Of a stretch of DNA of 64,000 nt, positions 1 to 11,702 are shown piece after piece. A program made the translations under genes and the position numbers. This DNA comes from Arbacia lixula (Eukaryota > Echinodermata > Echinoidea > Arbacioida > Arbaciidae), in the NCBI GenBank assembly GCA_963669155.1, contig OZ022589.1, positions 20,944,179-21,008,178 of the forward strand, written 5' to 3'. The notes beneath the pieces were generated by a model. That model saw nothing but the letters and a program-made list of their open reading frames with translations. It was not told the DNA's origin and did not search any database. The stretch's first letter is position 1; each line of letters opens with the position of its first letter.

Positions 1-117
1 CACGTGCATGCATGTTCATATATTCACTCATCACGCTAATTCGCTCATTTACTTCATTTTGTATGTTACATATACACTCGAGGGAAATGGTGAAACTGGC
101 CATTATAGACAGGTATA

Positions 118-300
118 AAACAAACACACACGCGCGCGGGTACGCACACATTCACACATACACCCGCGCATAGCCACACTCAGATACACACACTATCTTT
201 CGAACACAACACGTCCGCACAACACACATACCCGTATACACACGTTATACTCGTATGCACCCACACCCACTCACACGCATGATACACACTGTGTTTTATC
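118..300. repeat. Degenerate CA-rich simple repeat
   Basis: Alternating ACAC-rich sequence broken by CGCG and short unique words. It is an imperfect (CA)n microsatellite that has decayed by substitution. Confidence 0.8.
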
Positions 301-680
301 AAATTCACTTCGACATTTGTAGTCTACTTAACTACACAAACAAGAAATATAGCATTTTTTTACGATATGCGTCTAGAAATAAAATCGAGTTCCAAAATAC
401 ATGTCCCTAATGTTTACTTCCAAGCCATACTTGTCATAACATCAGCACAAATTAGGGAGCGTAAGAAACAGACGCTGCCATGTCGTCTGCCTGTGATTTA
501 GCCAACATTGACCTCATTGACTTTTCAATCAAGAACGTATAAGTTAGATTATTGACAAAGCTCCGAACATTTTTAGATTGCTCTTTTCACAAGTTAATCA
601 CCCTGTTGTTCGTGCGTGCTGATAAATGTCAACCGACTTGATTTATCAATTGGGCTTAGTTGTAGCATTGAGCACAAGTA

Positions 681-752
681 GGGACCCCTGGTAGCACATT
701 GTTTAACTACTGAAGGAGCTACCCTGGGTAAATGATACCAATGATATAAAAA
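681..752 (+). repeat. Interspersed repeat family C, copy 1
   Basis: Shares the words GGACCCCTGGTAG, TTTAAC.ACTGAAG and GCTACCCTGGGTAAAT with copies at 33321-33396 and 49415-49476. All three end in an A-rich tail after GGGTAAAT, which would suit the 3' end of a SINE-like element. The class is an inference. Confidence 0.6.
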
Positions 753-2415
753 TATAAAGTGCGTCCATATTGTATATCCTCACTTTTATCTCTTGCATGC
801 CATACATGCCGATGCATCCCATATAAATCCCAATAAATAACAGAGCTAAACAATGTACTATCACTCACTCACTCACTCCAGCGGATGTGTACCTGGTACA
901 CAAAGAGTTAACCGTGCCAGCAATGTCCGGTTTTGCTACTGTAGGCCTACATTAGATTAGTTATGTGGGATCAAATACAACAGTGCTGACTGCATTGCAC
1001 AGAACGCCCTTAACTAAATTAATGTATCATATACACATCCCCCTTAAAGGTCCCCTGACATCAAAATGTATGTTGACTTAATTTGATGCAAGTTAATATG
1101 TATACAATAAAATCACAAACTGTTCAATGGAATTATGTGTCATATATTTTAAAATTATTTTTCTTGATTTGTTCTCAACGATGATAAGCCTCGACTCCAG
1201 AATATCCTCCAACTCAAGATTCCCCTTGTGACATCATCAAAGGTAGAAATTGGCAGGACAACGGACATAATTTATGCACACACTAAACGTTGCAAACATT
1301 ACAAATAATGTTCATAACACCTTTATCTTTTACACTCACTCAATACCACATCGTAACAAAAATATTGAAGGACTGTGAATTATGATATACCAGCATTTAC
1401 CCATTTGAGTACATTACAAGTGCCCCAGCTCACCGTTGAAAATAAAGACTAACCTTAAAATATATTTTCATTCTGAATGTTACTGGTGAACTGGTGCCCT
1501 TGTTGTTGTTTGACATATATACACCCATATATAGATCTGTGTGTACTGAATATTTTCATTTCATAAAGTGTTTAACAAACGTATACAAACATAGGCGAAC
1601 CAATATAATCGTTTAACAACTCTGAGAATGTACTTTTGAAATTTAACATTGTTTATTAATTGTAACATAATCATATTCTTTAAAAGAAAGCATGAACTAC
1701 TAGAGCAACTACATGAATACATTAACATAAATATTCTCAAATAATACGACATATTATTGTGACGTAATTCACATAAGGCATGAAAGAACATTATACATTC
1801 GCTCTCAGGTTCAGTTTCAGAGCTGACAAAAAAATTCATCGTACAACAATAATATAATTTAGGTGTTTCTGTAGTTATAAAGGTCTGACAGTACAAGGCA
1901 ATATTGATAGAAGACCAACCCCTAAATCAATTTGAAAAAATATATATATTGAAAGATACCTTTTTGTCCTTTAAAATTGAGGGATTGTCTTAATATTCGT
2001 GAAATTTACACAGCTGTGTATCTCAAGCGTGACAAAGTACTACAAGACTTTAAACTTTGGACCGCCAATGACTGCTACATCTCTTCGTGTGCGACATGTG
2101 CCCCTTTTCAAACGTAATACACACAAATGCCATTGAGTAGCAGTTTATCTGTCAAAGATTTAAGGCGTGTAAGCGATCTGCCCCCAGTCTACGCTGTCAG
2201 CCTCAGTTGAGATTGTATTTGTGTAGATTACGAGCCATAAATTTTCTTTAAAGTACGCATGCTGCTGAAAATTACATTAATGTCACATAACAACTGCATC
2301 AATATCATTAATGAATTCACACAAAACCTTAAGACGCGTTGTATCCTACGTAATTATCATTTCCGCCGTTGTGACATTCGCCAATAGTCAGATCAAGAAC
2401 TGCGAATAAAAGTCA

Positions 2416-2421
2416 TTTATT
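2416..2421 (-). promoter_or_regulatory. Candidate polyadenylation signal of the GPCR gene
   Basis: The minus strand reads AATAAA about 265 nt downstream of the GPCR stop codon. This is a plausible 3' UTR length for an intronless receptor gene. The hexamer is common in A+T-rich DNA, so support is positional only. Confidence 0.4.
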
Positions 2422-2683
2422 ATTATTCTTTAGTTCACTTCAGCAAGCCATATGAAATTTCCCCCCTGCAAATCGCTCACTTCAAGAAACGTGTACGTTG
2501 TAATATTAGGCCGCCTCGTTAAGTCACTTTGCAATAACGGTCATTCGTGATATTGAATGAGAAAGGTTTCTCACATGCTATCGCACTTGTTTCATGCGAG
2601 GTTGTTGACACGTTGAATAGGCGTGAACGTGAGGTCGGCAATGGGCATTTCAGGCTTTCAATCGCACGTTTTGTCACGTAAAG

Positions 2684-3760
2684 TCAAGTAGAGCGCGCGC
2701 CTTCTTTAGTAGTATCAGGCATAGTTTCCTCTTGAGCTGCTATCGCATTCACGCTGTGTACTTTGTTGTTAGTAGGGCCGCGCGTAAACAGCTCGCGTAG
2801 TGCTCTGCGAAAATTGGAGTTCCTCGCTGCGTAAATGAACGGATTCATGCAGCAGTTACCGAACGCGAGAACTATGAACGCCGTGTACAGCGAGCTGTTG
2901 AGAAAGGAGGCCGGTAATAACCCCATTTGATAGCCGAAGTACGCGATCTGGTCTGGGGACCAGCATACAATGAAGGTGATGACAACAATGAAGAGCATTT
3001 CGATGACCCGGCGTCTTGCCTGCAGCAGCGAAATGGCTGGGCCATTGCTCTCTTTTCCGTCGCGTGTCAGCGCACGCGCCTGTGCGCGTAACGTCATCAC
3101 CGTGCGCGTCTGCGTAAACAGCATTATCACCATTGGTAAAAAGTACTCAATGAGAAAAAAGGTAACGCCGATAAACCTCTGGAAAATAACGTGCGGGTAG
3201 CTGACGGTGCACGTGTTTGTATTCAGGTTTAAGTAGCAGATGTAGAAGCTCTGCGTGTTGAGAATGATTGATGCGATCCAGCAGCAAGCCAGCATGTATT
3301 TAGGCCTGTTCTTGGAGAAGATCACCCGGTAGTGGACGGCGTGGACAACGGCGATATACCGCTCGCAGGCGATCAGCGTGAGGGTAAACACAGACGCAAT
3401 GATCGATATCCACATAGTGACCTGGGAACCGCCGTACAGGGTCCTGCAGTACAGCTGCCCCAGGAAGCCATGCGGCACATACACCTCCACCGGCCTCGGG
3501 AACTGATGAAAGGACGTGATTAGATCCGCTACTGCCAGGCCGATGATGAACGTGTTGGTGTAACTGTTGCTTTTTCTGCGGTTAAAGTACACGAAGATCA
3601 CGAGCGTATTCCCCAGTGTGCCGAGTATGGCGAGGACAGTTCTGATGATAGTCTGCCAGTTCCACACGATCCGAGCAAACTCCCACTCGTCCGTCTTAGT
3701 GTCCATATCGAGCAGACTACTGTTGGGCGGACACATGACTGTGGCGTTACATGGGTCCAT
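2684..3760 (-). CDS. Class A (rhodopsin-type) G protein-coupled receptor, peptide-receptor-like, intronless
   Basis: Complete 358-residue seven-helix receptor. The extracellular N-terminus carries two glycosylation sequons (N5, N13). TM1 is about 37-60 with N51 of the GN motif. TM2 is about 70-93 with LAVAD and D79. C105 opens TM3 and can pair with C184 in the second outer loop. TM3 ends in E133-R134-Y135, the DRY variant. TM4 is about 153-175, TM5 190-216, TM6 250-277 with CWSPD at 266-270, and TM7 288-311 with NPFIY at 306-310. These fit a membrane receptor that couples to heterotrimeric G proteins. The start is well fixed: the minus strand has an in-frame TGA two codons before the ATG, and the ATG has A at -3 and G at +4. 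The single uninterrupted exon suggests a retroposed or lineage-expanded receptor subfamily. The ligand cannot be read from the sequence; TM6/TM7 resemble galanin/allatostatin- or somatostatin-type peptide receptors, but an orphan receptor is equally possible. Confidence 0.95.
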   Translation of the reverse strand: MDPCNATVMCPPNSSLLDMDTKTDEWEFARIVWNWQTIIRTVLAILGTLGNTLVIFVYFNRRKSNSYTNTFIIGLAVADLITSFHQFPRPVEVYVPHGFLGQLYCRTLYGGSQVTMWISIIASVFTLTLIACERYIAVVHAVHYRVIFSKNRPKYMLACCWIASIILNTQSFYICYLNLNTNTCTVSYPHVIFQRFIGVTFFLIEYFLPMVIMLFTQTRTVMTLRAQARALTRDGKESNGPAISLLQARRRVIEMLFIVVITFIVCWSPDQIAYFGYQMGLLPASFLNSSLYTAFIVLAFGNCCMNPFIYAARNSNFRRALRELFTRGPTNNKVHSVNAIAAQEETMPDTTKEGARST

Positions 3761-4139
3761 TATTCAATCAAAGACCCTCGTCACGAGATGTAATCTGAAT
3801 AGGGAAGAATAAACAGGATGACGATTATAAATTATGATTTTAATCTCTCACATTTAAAGAGCGATTCAAGAAATCATACTTTTCATGTGCACGCAATGGA
3901 TACGAAAGGCAACTGTCCATTGATCGTCCAGCCTGTGGCATGGAATATCAGTTAAATGGATGACCTCTTTTATTATAAAGAGAGAGTGGCTGGAATAGAG
4001 TGGGAATGAAAGAGAAAGTGAGAGAGCAATCTGCACATTGTGACACGTTCACATCTTCAATGGATCACAATCATCATTCAGGGATTTTTCAGTCGAGCAT
4101 AGCACCTTTCATTCTCTTCCTCTGTTGCTTTCACCACAT

Positions 4140-4175
4140 TTTACTTTCTCCCTCTTCCTCTCTCCCTCTCTCTCA

Positions 4176-4208
<33 letters not shown>

Positions 4209-4260
4209 CCTTTCTCTCTCTCTCTGTCTCTCTGTCTGTCTCTCTCTCTCTGTCAATCTC
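4140..4260 (+). repeat. (CT)n microsatellite
   Basis: Long imperfect CTCT run with TTTC and TGTC interruptions; pyrimidines on the plus strand. Confidence 0.95.
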
Positions 4261-4892
4261 CGTGTCTCTGACCTTCTTCCTCTCTGTTCGCTTCAATCCT
4301 CTCCGTTTTTGTATCTGTCCCTCCCCTTTTTCCTATTTTCTCCCTGACGCATCTTCCTCTCTGGTTATCTTACTTCTCTTTTTCCTTAGAACTGCATCTC
4401 TTTCATGCTTAAATACTTCAAGGCTGGTCATATTTGCAAAGGAATGTTCTAAATGAACTTCGCAACATAAGCCGGCTTTTCAAAAATAGGCTTATGATCT
4501 GTAACTTACTTTCAGCAAGTGTGGCGGAGATGGCGAATGAGAGAATGCTAGTGCCTTTGTCCAAGACTGAGCTGTGACCCAAGAAAGAAGAAAGAAAGAT
4601 TCCCTTGACTATAGTATCGGCTCGCGTGATGGTCCCCCCCCCCCACCACCACCCTCCGATAGTGATATAGAGACTTGCACATTTTCCCTGATGCATATAC
4701 ACATGATGAGCGACAAACATTCTTTGCTAGATATAAAAGCACATTTATTAGGTGGTCTGGCATGATTGACAGATCGCCTCTTAATCTCGTTAGAATATTC
4801 TTTTTTTTTGTCTTTTATTTTCTATTCTTTATTTTTATTCCATGTCCCTAATTTGTTTGTGGCGTGTGTATCTCAACAATTCTCTTATACGC

Positions 4893-4968
4893 GACCACAA
4901 GTATGTTTCGTTTTTGTTTTGTTTTTGTTTTGTTTTGTGTGTTGGTTGTTTTTTTTTTTGGGGGGGGG
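4893..4968 (+). repeat. T-rich tract ending in a T-run/G-run junction
   Basis: Repeats of TTTTG are followed by eleven T and nine G in a row. The G-run is one of only two long G-runs on the plus strand of this window; nearly all others are C-runs. Confidence 0.85.
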
Positions 4969-5064
4969 TGCGTTTATAATGGGTGCAGTGAAGAATGAGG
5001 GGCGCAGTGAAGGTTATTTCAATCAGCAAGATCCCCTTGTAAAGGAGGGGCACACGGTACACAT

Positions 5065-5156
5065 GGTTAACTCATTCGGTCCCATGTGTGACTTTTTCAC
5101 GAGCTATTCACACAATGCCTCATAGAGCAAGAGTTTATCTGGCACACAAAGAGTTA
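5065..5156 (-). mobile_element. Family G element (short TTAA-bounded repeat), copy 1
   Basis: On the minus strand it reads TTAACTCTTTGTGTGCCAGA, then about 50 less conserved bases, and ends at GAGTTAAC. The same frame of words recurs at 12024, 28452, 33231, 35794, 36452, 37797, 52188 and 63252. The TTAA at the ends suggests a very short non-autonomous element of piggyBac type; that class is an inference. Confidence 0.6.
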
Positions 5157-5442
5157 CATGCACACAAATATCAGGATTATGCTGACTTTTCATGAACAGA
5201 TTAGTATTGAGTTACTTGACCTAGTTTTGCGTATTTCAGGGGACTGATTTAAGGTGACTTTATTGATTTACACAACCAACACAGAGTCCTGTAACGTGTA
5301 AGAAGTTTCATACTGGAAAAATGAATGTGTAAAAGAAAACACAATGAGGAAATATAGCCAAACACAGCTTTCAGGCACGTACGCAAATGTAAAACTTGTC
5401 TTTTATTGAATCAATGACATTGTATATGATCGTCAAATTAAT

Positions 5443-5456
5443 GTTACCATGGCAAC
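5443..5456. promoter_or_regulatory. X-box (RFX-type) palindrome
   Basis: GTTACCATGGCAAC matches the RFX consensus GTNRCCNNRGYAAC at every fixed position. RFX factors control ciliary genes in animals. No adjacent ciliary gene is visible, so function is unproven. Confidence 0.4.
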
Positions 5457-5467
5457 GAGCATGACGG

Positions 5468-5705
5468 GATATGACATGGTGTTCAGCATTGCGCACTTGT
5501 ATCACGTCTGCCCTTGGTACCATTGCTGCTGTAATCGAGCATTAGTTAGACATATTCTTTGCTTCCAATGATTCCCGCAGTTCAGAGATATGACATTGTG
5601 CTCAGCATTATACACTTATATCACGTCTTCCCTTGGGACCATTGTTGCTGTAATCGAGTATTACTCAAACAGAGTTTTGCTTAAAATGATTCCTCGAGTT
5701 CAGCT
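5468..5705 (+). repeat. Two-copy direct tandem repeat, period about 119 bp
   Basis: GATATGACATGGTG...TCAGCATTGCGCACTTGTATCACGTC...CCATTGCTGCTGTAATCGAG in unit 1 (5468-5586) is repeated with scattered substitutions in unit 2 (5587-5705). The divergence shows it is not recent. It is not a microsatellite and has no coding frame common to both units. Confidence 0.85.
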
Positions 5706-6022
5706 GACATATTTACAAATATTATCTCAATGTAAAGAGCACAACAAAAATAGTATTTTCCAGAAACCAAATAGCTTCGCGAAGGACTTCATGACGTAGT
5801 TATTGTATTTGATCTACGAGTGTCGCGTGCGTGGTATGTCGTCTGCCACGAATCCGTCTACACAGGATCATGTTTCACTTACTATCACTACCTAGCTCAA
5901 CTCAGAAGCACACTCGACCCACTCACTATGATTACCCTGGTGTTGCATTCGGCATGTTAAGTGTCGTAAGTGTCTTACCTTTATGCCTACTACCCCGCCC
6001 CCAACACCTAAGCCCACCCCGC

Positions 6023-6119
<97 letters not shown>

Positions 6120-7440
6120 GCTCCTGAAATAAGTTGAATTGACCTGTCTCTCTCACTTTAAACGCGCTCGCTAGGTGTGACGTGGTGTTGCATTAAAGGA
6201 ATAGCTTTTAGCTTCGTAGAAATTGCATGATAGGAGATTGATGTTGGAATATTCTTCTTTCAATTGCAAACACACGTGAAATGTCAGCTCTTTCATATTG
6301 TCCATTTCATTAGTTTCATCTAAAACAAACTGAACATACACAACAAAAATATTTCAAGATAACTTTACAATATAAACACAGAGTCAAACAAACAAAGTAC
6401 AAATACAATAAACATACACAATGCATATATCCAGAGAAATAATTAGCGAGAGTAATAATTGTAATAATGTTTACATGTATTGTACGTCATATCATTCTCC
6501 CTACGATTATTTCCTTGTAGAAGTATGTCTGTACGTTATGGTCGGTTATTGTGAGTATATAAACAATCATAACTGTCTCTTTGTCATACGTATTCATAAT
6601 ATCCCAACATCATGTTAAATGTGTTGCGTACTCGTTATTTGTTCTGTCACATTTGTACAAATCCTGTTGCTACTTCCTTTGTGTATATGGTGGTCTATCC
6701 ATTCGAAAAGGTGGATATGTTTTATTATTTAGATAGCCACTCTGCAGAATAACGCATTGGTATAAACAGTATAAGACACGATGCATGTAGCATTGATCAA
6801 CTATGGTAGAACATGTTCATTGCGTCAACCATAATCTTCGATATTCTGTTTTCTCTTCGTTCAACATCATTATCATTCCACTGACTCAACTGCAAAGCTC
6901 TCTAGTAATCCGATCTCTTCTCCAGAGCAATTGGGATTCTTCCCTTGAGAGGTGGGCAGCTCTGGATTGTTGCGCGTGTGTTTGCATCGCGCCTTTTCCT
7001 TCCATCCCAGCTCTATCTGCACAAGATAATGTTTCGCTCTTTGATACAAACCAACCCGGCCTGAGTAAAGATTAACCCACACAACGCGATTGTTCAGTAG
7101 CCGCACTCAATAAACATGATAAGCCCCTTTTCATCTACTCCAGCGCGTAGCCTGTCAAAGTGTTATTTCACCGCTGGAAAACGCTGCCATTGGCTTCATT
7201 ACGTCACGTGGCTTATTATTCATGCATTTATTAAGAGTTGCTTATTTTCATCATCTTGCGTTGTGTATACAAACAATGCTAAAATGGTGATAATCATATA
7301 TCTTACGTTTTATCACAAAACCCCGTGCGATTGGGTAGACTGTGTAGCAATTTAAATAGGTCATTCTTGTCTGGTAGTTAATGATACAGTACCACCTTTA
7401 TCTTCCTTGAAACGTACAACACGTATTAGGCCCTTCCCAT
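5706..7440. other. Intergenic with a long (CT)n tract at 6028-6119; no gene seen
   Basis: The (CT)n run follows a short run of CCACCCCGCC. The remainder up to 7440 is unique-looking A+T-rich sequence with short random frames only. I see no splice-bounded coding stretch. Confidence 0.6.
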
Positions 7441-7452
7441 AGATAGATAGAC

Positions 7453-7497
<45 letters not shown>
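7441..7497 (+). repeat. (GATA)n microsatellite
   Basis: About thirteen uninterrupted GATA units after one ACAG interruption. Confidence 0.97.
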
Positions 7498-7498
<1 letters not shown>

Positions 7499-7755
7499 AC
7501 GTAATATGTGAAGAGGAGACAGATAGAATAAGACAGATACTGAAGAGGAAAAAGTGGGATTGAATTGATGCATATTTGAGGTACTTTGTCATGTATGAAT
7601 AAATCTATTACGACATACCGTCTTTCCAATCGCAATTAATGCAAGAACTGAAAAGGGAGACGTGCAACGCAAACCCCAATCTCCTCCTCCTGCTCCCCAC
7701 GTTCTAGTCTGATCTCATATATCTAGTTCGTGCTCCCCCATCCACGCTCTCCCTG

Positions 7756-7774
7756 CCCCCCCCCCCCCCCCCCC
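7756..7774 (+). repeat. C19 homopolymer in a pyrimidine-rich patch
   Basis: Nineteen C in a row, flanked for about 150 bp by C/T-rich sequence (7680-7880). Confidence 0.95.
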
Positions 7775-7879
7775 GCCCCTGTCTTCTCTCGATCACATCC
7801 TCTCTGTCTGACCCCTCACACCATTTCCTCTCCCCTCCTCCTCCCTCTGCCTGACCTTCTCACTTTCTCCTCAGCTATT

Positions 7880-8556
7880 GTTTTGTCTTTACTCATCTCC
7901 TTTTCCTTTCCAGCGACTCATTATGTGTTTCAATAGCCAGTGTGTGTCTTAGTTACCACGTTGTCAGACCTCTGTAACGAGGACTCCCCTCGGCTCGGTC
8001 ACGCCTACTCTAATCCCTGTGCGGCAGTGGGGCATCCAATCTGACGCAAGACTGGGTGACATTTCTGAGAAGAATTTTTCACTCAAATCTGTTTTCGTCT
8101 CTCGATATCTCTTTCCCCTCGAGCCTCAAATCCGAAGGAGTACCATGAGATCCACGTAGTGATTGACTTCACATCTGCGTTTCGTTTCAAGAAACTTTCA
8201 GAGTTATGATTATCCTCGTCATAGTTAGTCTCCTATAATGACACCGTAATGCGCATGCATGTCGGATCAACTTAATCCCATGAGACTTAGCATGTCATAA
8301 CATACTCAAAACACTACCCTTTTTGTGCTCCTTAATTCGATATGACATTATTGACATGAATGCTGTGGCGTATGGAGCCGTACACACTGTGAACGCGATC
8401 CAGCATTTTGACAAGTTTAACCCTCACCTAGGAGAGGGCTGCACGATTTCATTCAATTTGAGCTTAAGTCATTCAATGTCATAAACGACGCCAGAACGTG
8501 TTATGCTGAAGATCGACGGTAAATGGGTTACAATGTGCTCGATGGTGTAACACTAC
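7880..8556. other. Intergenic, nothing recognised
   Basis: Unique-looking sequence without long open frames, repeats or RNA-like structure that I can identify. Confidence 0.5.
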
Positions 8557-9002
8557 GTACGTTCAAAATAATGCAAGTTTCTAAACAGTGTTTGTTAAAC
8601 ATTCAGTAACACAATACCTTACCGCAAGTGCCTGCTTTCTCAAGCATTCTTAATACAAAATTATGCTCCATTCGAATTGTTTCATTAAATGTTATTATAT
8701 AGCTGTTCTGGTTTGTACACCATGCTTTAGCATTTCAATTCAAGCGCGATGCTGGCAAGAAAACACGTCCAAAGATGGAGCAAGCCCATATGGTCCAATA
8801 GTAGAAACTGTTGTTAATGTGACACTTAAAAACGTGTGTAATTAATATTTATTATATGATAACGATTAAAGAAAAGATTCGAATGGAGCATAATCTTTTA
8901 ATCATAATGTTTGAGAAAATATGCTCTTGCTGAAATGTATTGTGTTGCAGAATGTTTAACAAAAACTGTTTCGAAACCTGCATTACTTTGAACACTCCGT
9001 CA
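8557..9002. mobile_element. Foldback element 1 (long inverted repeat)
   Basis: The left arm (about 8557-8690, from GTTCAAAATAATGCAAGTTT to TTATGCTCCATTCGAAT) returns in reverse complement at about 8868-9002 (ATTCGAATGGAGCATAATC ... GTAATGCAGG inverted). The arms of about 135 bp are diverged and enclose about 180 bp of non-coding loop. This is the shape of a foldback transposon or a MITE with long terminal inverted repeats. No transposase is inside. Confidence 0.75.
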
Positions 9003-9644
9003 ACATGGAGTATCAAATCTTTTCCAGCGACTTTTATCATGTTTATTGGCTAATTGTCGTACTTATTATGCAGAATTAGAAGATGAGGAAATCTCGCCAA
9101 TATAAACCTACACCCAATGATAAAGGGATGGCGTGCTTTCCCGTACTTCGGGAATTTGCCATAGTAATTGGACGCGCCCTTTCACATTGGTCAAGGATAA
9201 TATAAATAGCGTTTCAAATCCACACAAATTACCAGAATTAACACGCTGACACTGACGTCGCTACATTCATGTTGATTGTAATCTTGATTGACACGTTGTA
9301 GAATCGGTATATATTGGGGATTTATTGCATGGAACAATGAGTAGACTGAGTTGAGCTTCTGTTAAAAAGGGTATTAAAAAGAGAGAAGCATGATCTCGAA
9401 AAGACGGATTCATGCCAGGTAAAATAGGTGCATGTCTGGATTTTATTTGGATCGTAAGAGCGTGGGGAGGAGTGGACAAAGTGCCCTTGCCATTTCCACT
9501 GCATTTTGTCTTAGCGTGTAACACAACAACAACAGTAACACAACAGTTGTAGGCTTACCTAAGTACTAGGTGTTAAAAAACTTTTGACACTTTTGAAAAA
9601 TGATTACAAATCAGTTTCAACTCACATCAAGCTGATCATTAGGT
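9003..9644. other. Intergenic, nothing recognised
   Basis: No exon, RNA gene or repeat that I can support between the two foldback elements. Confidence 0.5.
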
Positions 9645-10075
9645 TAAGGGATGTCGTTTTTTCGAGAGACAGGTTTTGTGACATTTAATTGATAGTTAGT
9701 TTAATAATCCTTGGAATATTTAATGAAATTAGTACTTTTGGACAAATTTGGATCTAAAAGTTTGTGTGTACCAGATAATTGATTCAGAGCACAACCATGG
9801 TCATTATGCATCACACATGCCAACCCGCAACTTCTTTTCAGTCAGAAGCATTATGTATTATTAATGACAATGCGATGGCAGGTGCTAGTGGATCGACAGG
9901 TGTAGTATGCAATGATCATTGTTGCGTTCTGAATTAATTATCTCATACACACACATTTTGAGATCAAAAGTTCTCTAAAAGTAAAAATTTCATTAAACAT
10001 TCTAAGGATTATTACAACAAAGGTAATCAATGAAATTTCATAAAATCTGTCTCTAAAACATGTGACATCCCCTCG
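9645..10075. mobile_element. Foldback element 2 (long inverted repeat)
   Basis: The left arm at about 9647-9790 carries GGGATGTCG, AATAATCCTTGGAATATTTA and CAGATAATTGATTCAGA. The right arm at about 9932-10075 carries their inverted forms (CTGAATTAATTATCTC, TCTAAGGATTATT, GTGACATCCCC). The loop is about 140 bp and non-coding. A related single arm appears near 44800-44935, so this is a family rather than a one-off palindrome. Confidence 0.7.
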
Positions 10076-10590
10076 ACTTTTTGATGTTTCAATTCTAAGG
10101 GGGGTACCAGTGGATACAACACGTAGTAGAATGGGAGGACAACAAACTAACGTAGGTTGCATTCTCAATCCATGAACAACTAATTTGACATCCTCGACGT
10201 CCATTATAAAGGGGCAATTAGTTAACACCTCCGCTATTAAAAGAGACCAATCGACAACCGACGTTTGTCAAGGATTTTACATCATATTTTAGAAAGAGAG
10301 AGAGATGAAGAAATTTGTATGAATACATGTTTGTATTCATCCATATGTCATGTATGTTAACCGAGAACAAAGAAGTTAACCATAAATTGTATACAACCAT
10401 CTCTTTGTATTAAGCTGTTCTCACTTTCGTACTGTATCCAGTGGCCATATCTTATTCGTTTATATGAATATTCCTTATTCTAAACAGTGGTAATAATGCA
10501 TCGCCAGGTAACAAAAACAAAATATTTCTATATACAAACTGGTTCTGCGGGGTGACATAGTTTTATGAAGTGGGTAGACATTGATTTGGC
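10076..10590. other. Intergenic, nothing recognised
   Basis: Unique-looking sequence with a short AG run near 10298; no feature supported. Confidence 0.5.
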
Positions 10591-10949
10591 TTAAAGGGCA
10601 TATACTGTACTGGGAAGGCAAAAAAGCCTTCAAAATGTAATTGTCAGCAATCTTCTTGCCAATGGTCTTAAATCCATGTATTGTCTATTTTAGAAGCATG
10701 CTGAAAGTTATTTGCCCTCAAATGATCCACATATGGAGCAATTAATGATTAATGATTAAATCCTCAAAATGTTGAGGATTTGTGATGTAATCACTCATTA
10801 CTCCAAATGTAGATAATTTGAGGGCAAATAACTTTCAGCATGCTTCTAAAATAAACAATACATGAATTTAAGACCATTGGAAGGAAGATTGCTAACAATT
10901 ACATTTTGAAGGATTTTTTGCCTTCCCAGTACAATATATGCCCTTTAAA
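10591..10949. mobile_element. Family A MITE, near-complete palindrome, copy 1
   Basis: Begins TTAAAGGGCATATACTGTAC and ends with the inverted form (CCTTCCCAGTAC...GCCCTTTAA). Almost the whole 359 bp folds back: GAAAGTTATTTGCCCTCAAA near 10704 pairs with its complement near 10820, and the centre is the symmetrical CCTCAAAATGTTGAGG. TTAA at both outer ends suggests a TTAA target site. Other copies are at 35232, 49804, 55325 and 63292. Confidence 0.85.
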
Positions 10950-11702
10950 TCCCAATGAACGCCTTTTTGTTTGGCACTCAGGAAGTGAATTGTAATATCA
11001 AATATTTTTTTAATATATATATATTATAATGGATGAAAAGGATACTGTAGTGGTTGACGTATTTACGACATGTTAACGGTGCTTTACACAAACGTTACGT
11101 AGTTGCATAATGTGTCAATAACGCTGCCATTTTTGGAATATAGGTTCTCAGGTTATGGGGATGCTAATGGGGTTTTTAAAATGATTGTCACATTTTACGT
11201 TATTTCGGACATGAAAAGTATTAATATGATATATATTTATGTGTAACACATTATAAAGACAAACCATAACAACTTTCCATGAGAATTTGCGTAGAAAGAT
11301 TGACTACATTGTAGTGCACTTTTATCATTATGACCTATTTCTTTCCTGTGTTCCTTTTGTATTTTTCTCCTTGTGCCACTTAATACATTAGGCACGGCAG
11401 AATTCTACCTCACACAGAATAGCAGCCTGCTATTCATAACCCAAACCCATTTCGTGGGAAAGTGTCAATAATCAAGGATGGTGACAGACCGGTGTGAAAA
11501 GTTCTTCTTTAACCATCCTCCCAAAACTGCAATTGTAATTGGAGAGAAAATGACAATCAAATAGCCACGAATACTGACAGGAATCAATAGTCAGCATTAT
11601 ACTGCCAATACATTATTTACACAAAGAATGGGAACCGATGTCACGTCTATTGTTTACATTGTCAGATCCATATTTGTGTCGTGTATTTTTTTTTCTTCAA
11701 AT
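10950..11702. other. Intergenic, nothing recognised
   Basis: A+T-rich unique sequence with a TATATA run near 11016; no feature supported. Confidence 0.5.

Larger units (their letters stand above)
1..2410. other. Intergenic, 3' side of the GPCR; no gene seen
   Basis: No coding exon is supported here; the open frames are short, A+T-rich and low in complexity. The stretch holds a CA-rich simple repeat near its left end, a family C repeat at 681-752, and a fragment at about 885-915 resembling the family G element (TGGTACACAAAGAGTTAAC). The rest shows no structure I can name. Confidence 0.6.
3767..5064. other. Upstream flank of the GPCR; simple repeats, no gene seen
   Basis: Probably contains the receptor promoter, because the minus-strand gene starts at its left edge, but I see no decisive core element. 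A TATAAT-like word near 3828 is weak. The remainder is a pyrimidine microsatellite, a C-run near 4634, and a T/G homopolymer junction. Confidence 0.5.

Noticed and set aside
1561..1896. 111-codon minus-strand open frame
   Set aside because: Low-complexity composition with runs of C and S, no domain, no promoter or splice context; expected by chance in A+T-rich DNA.
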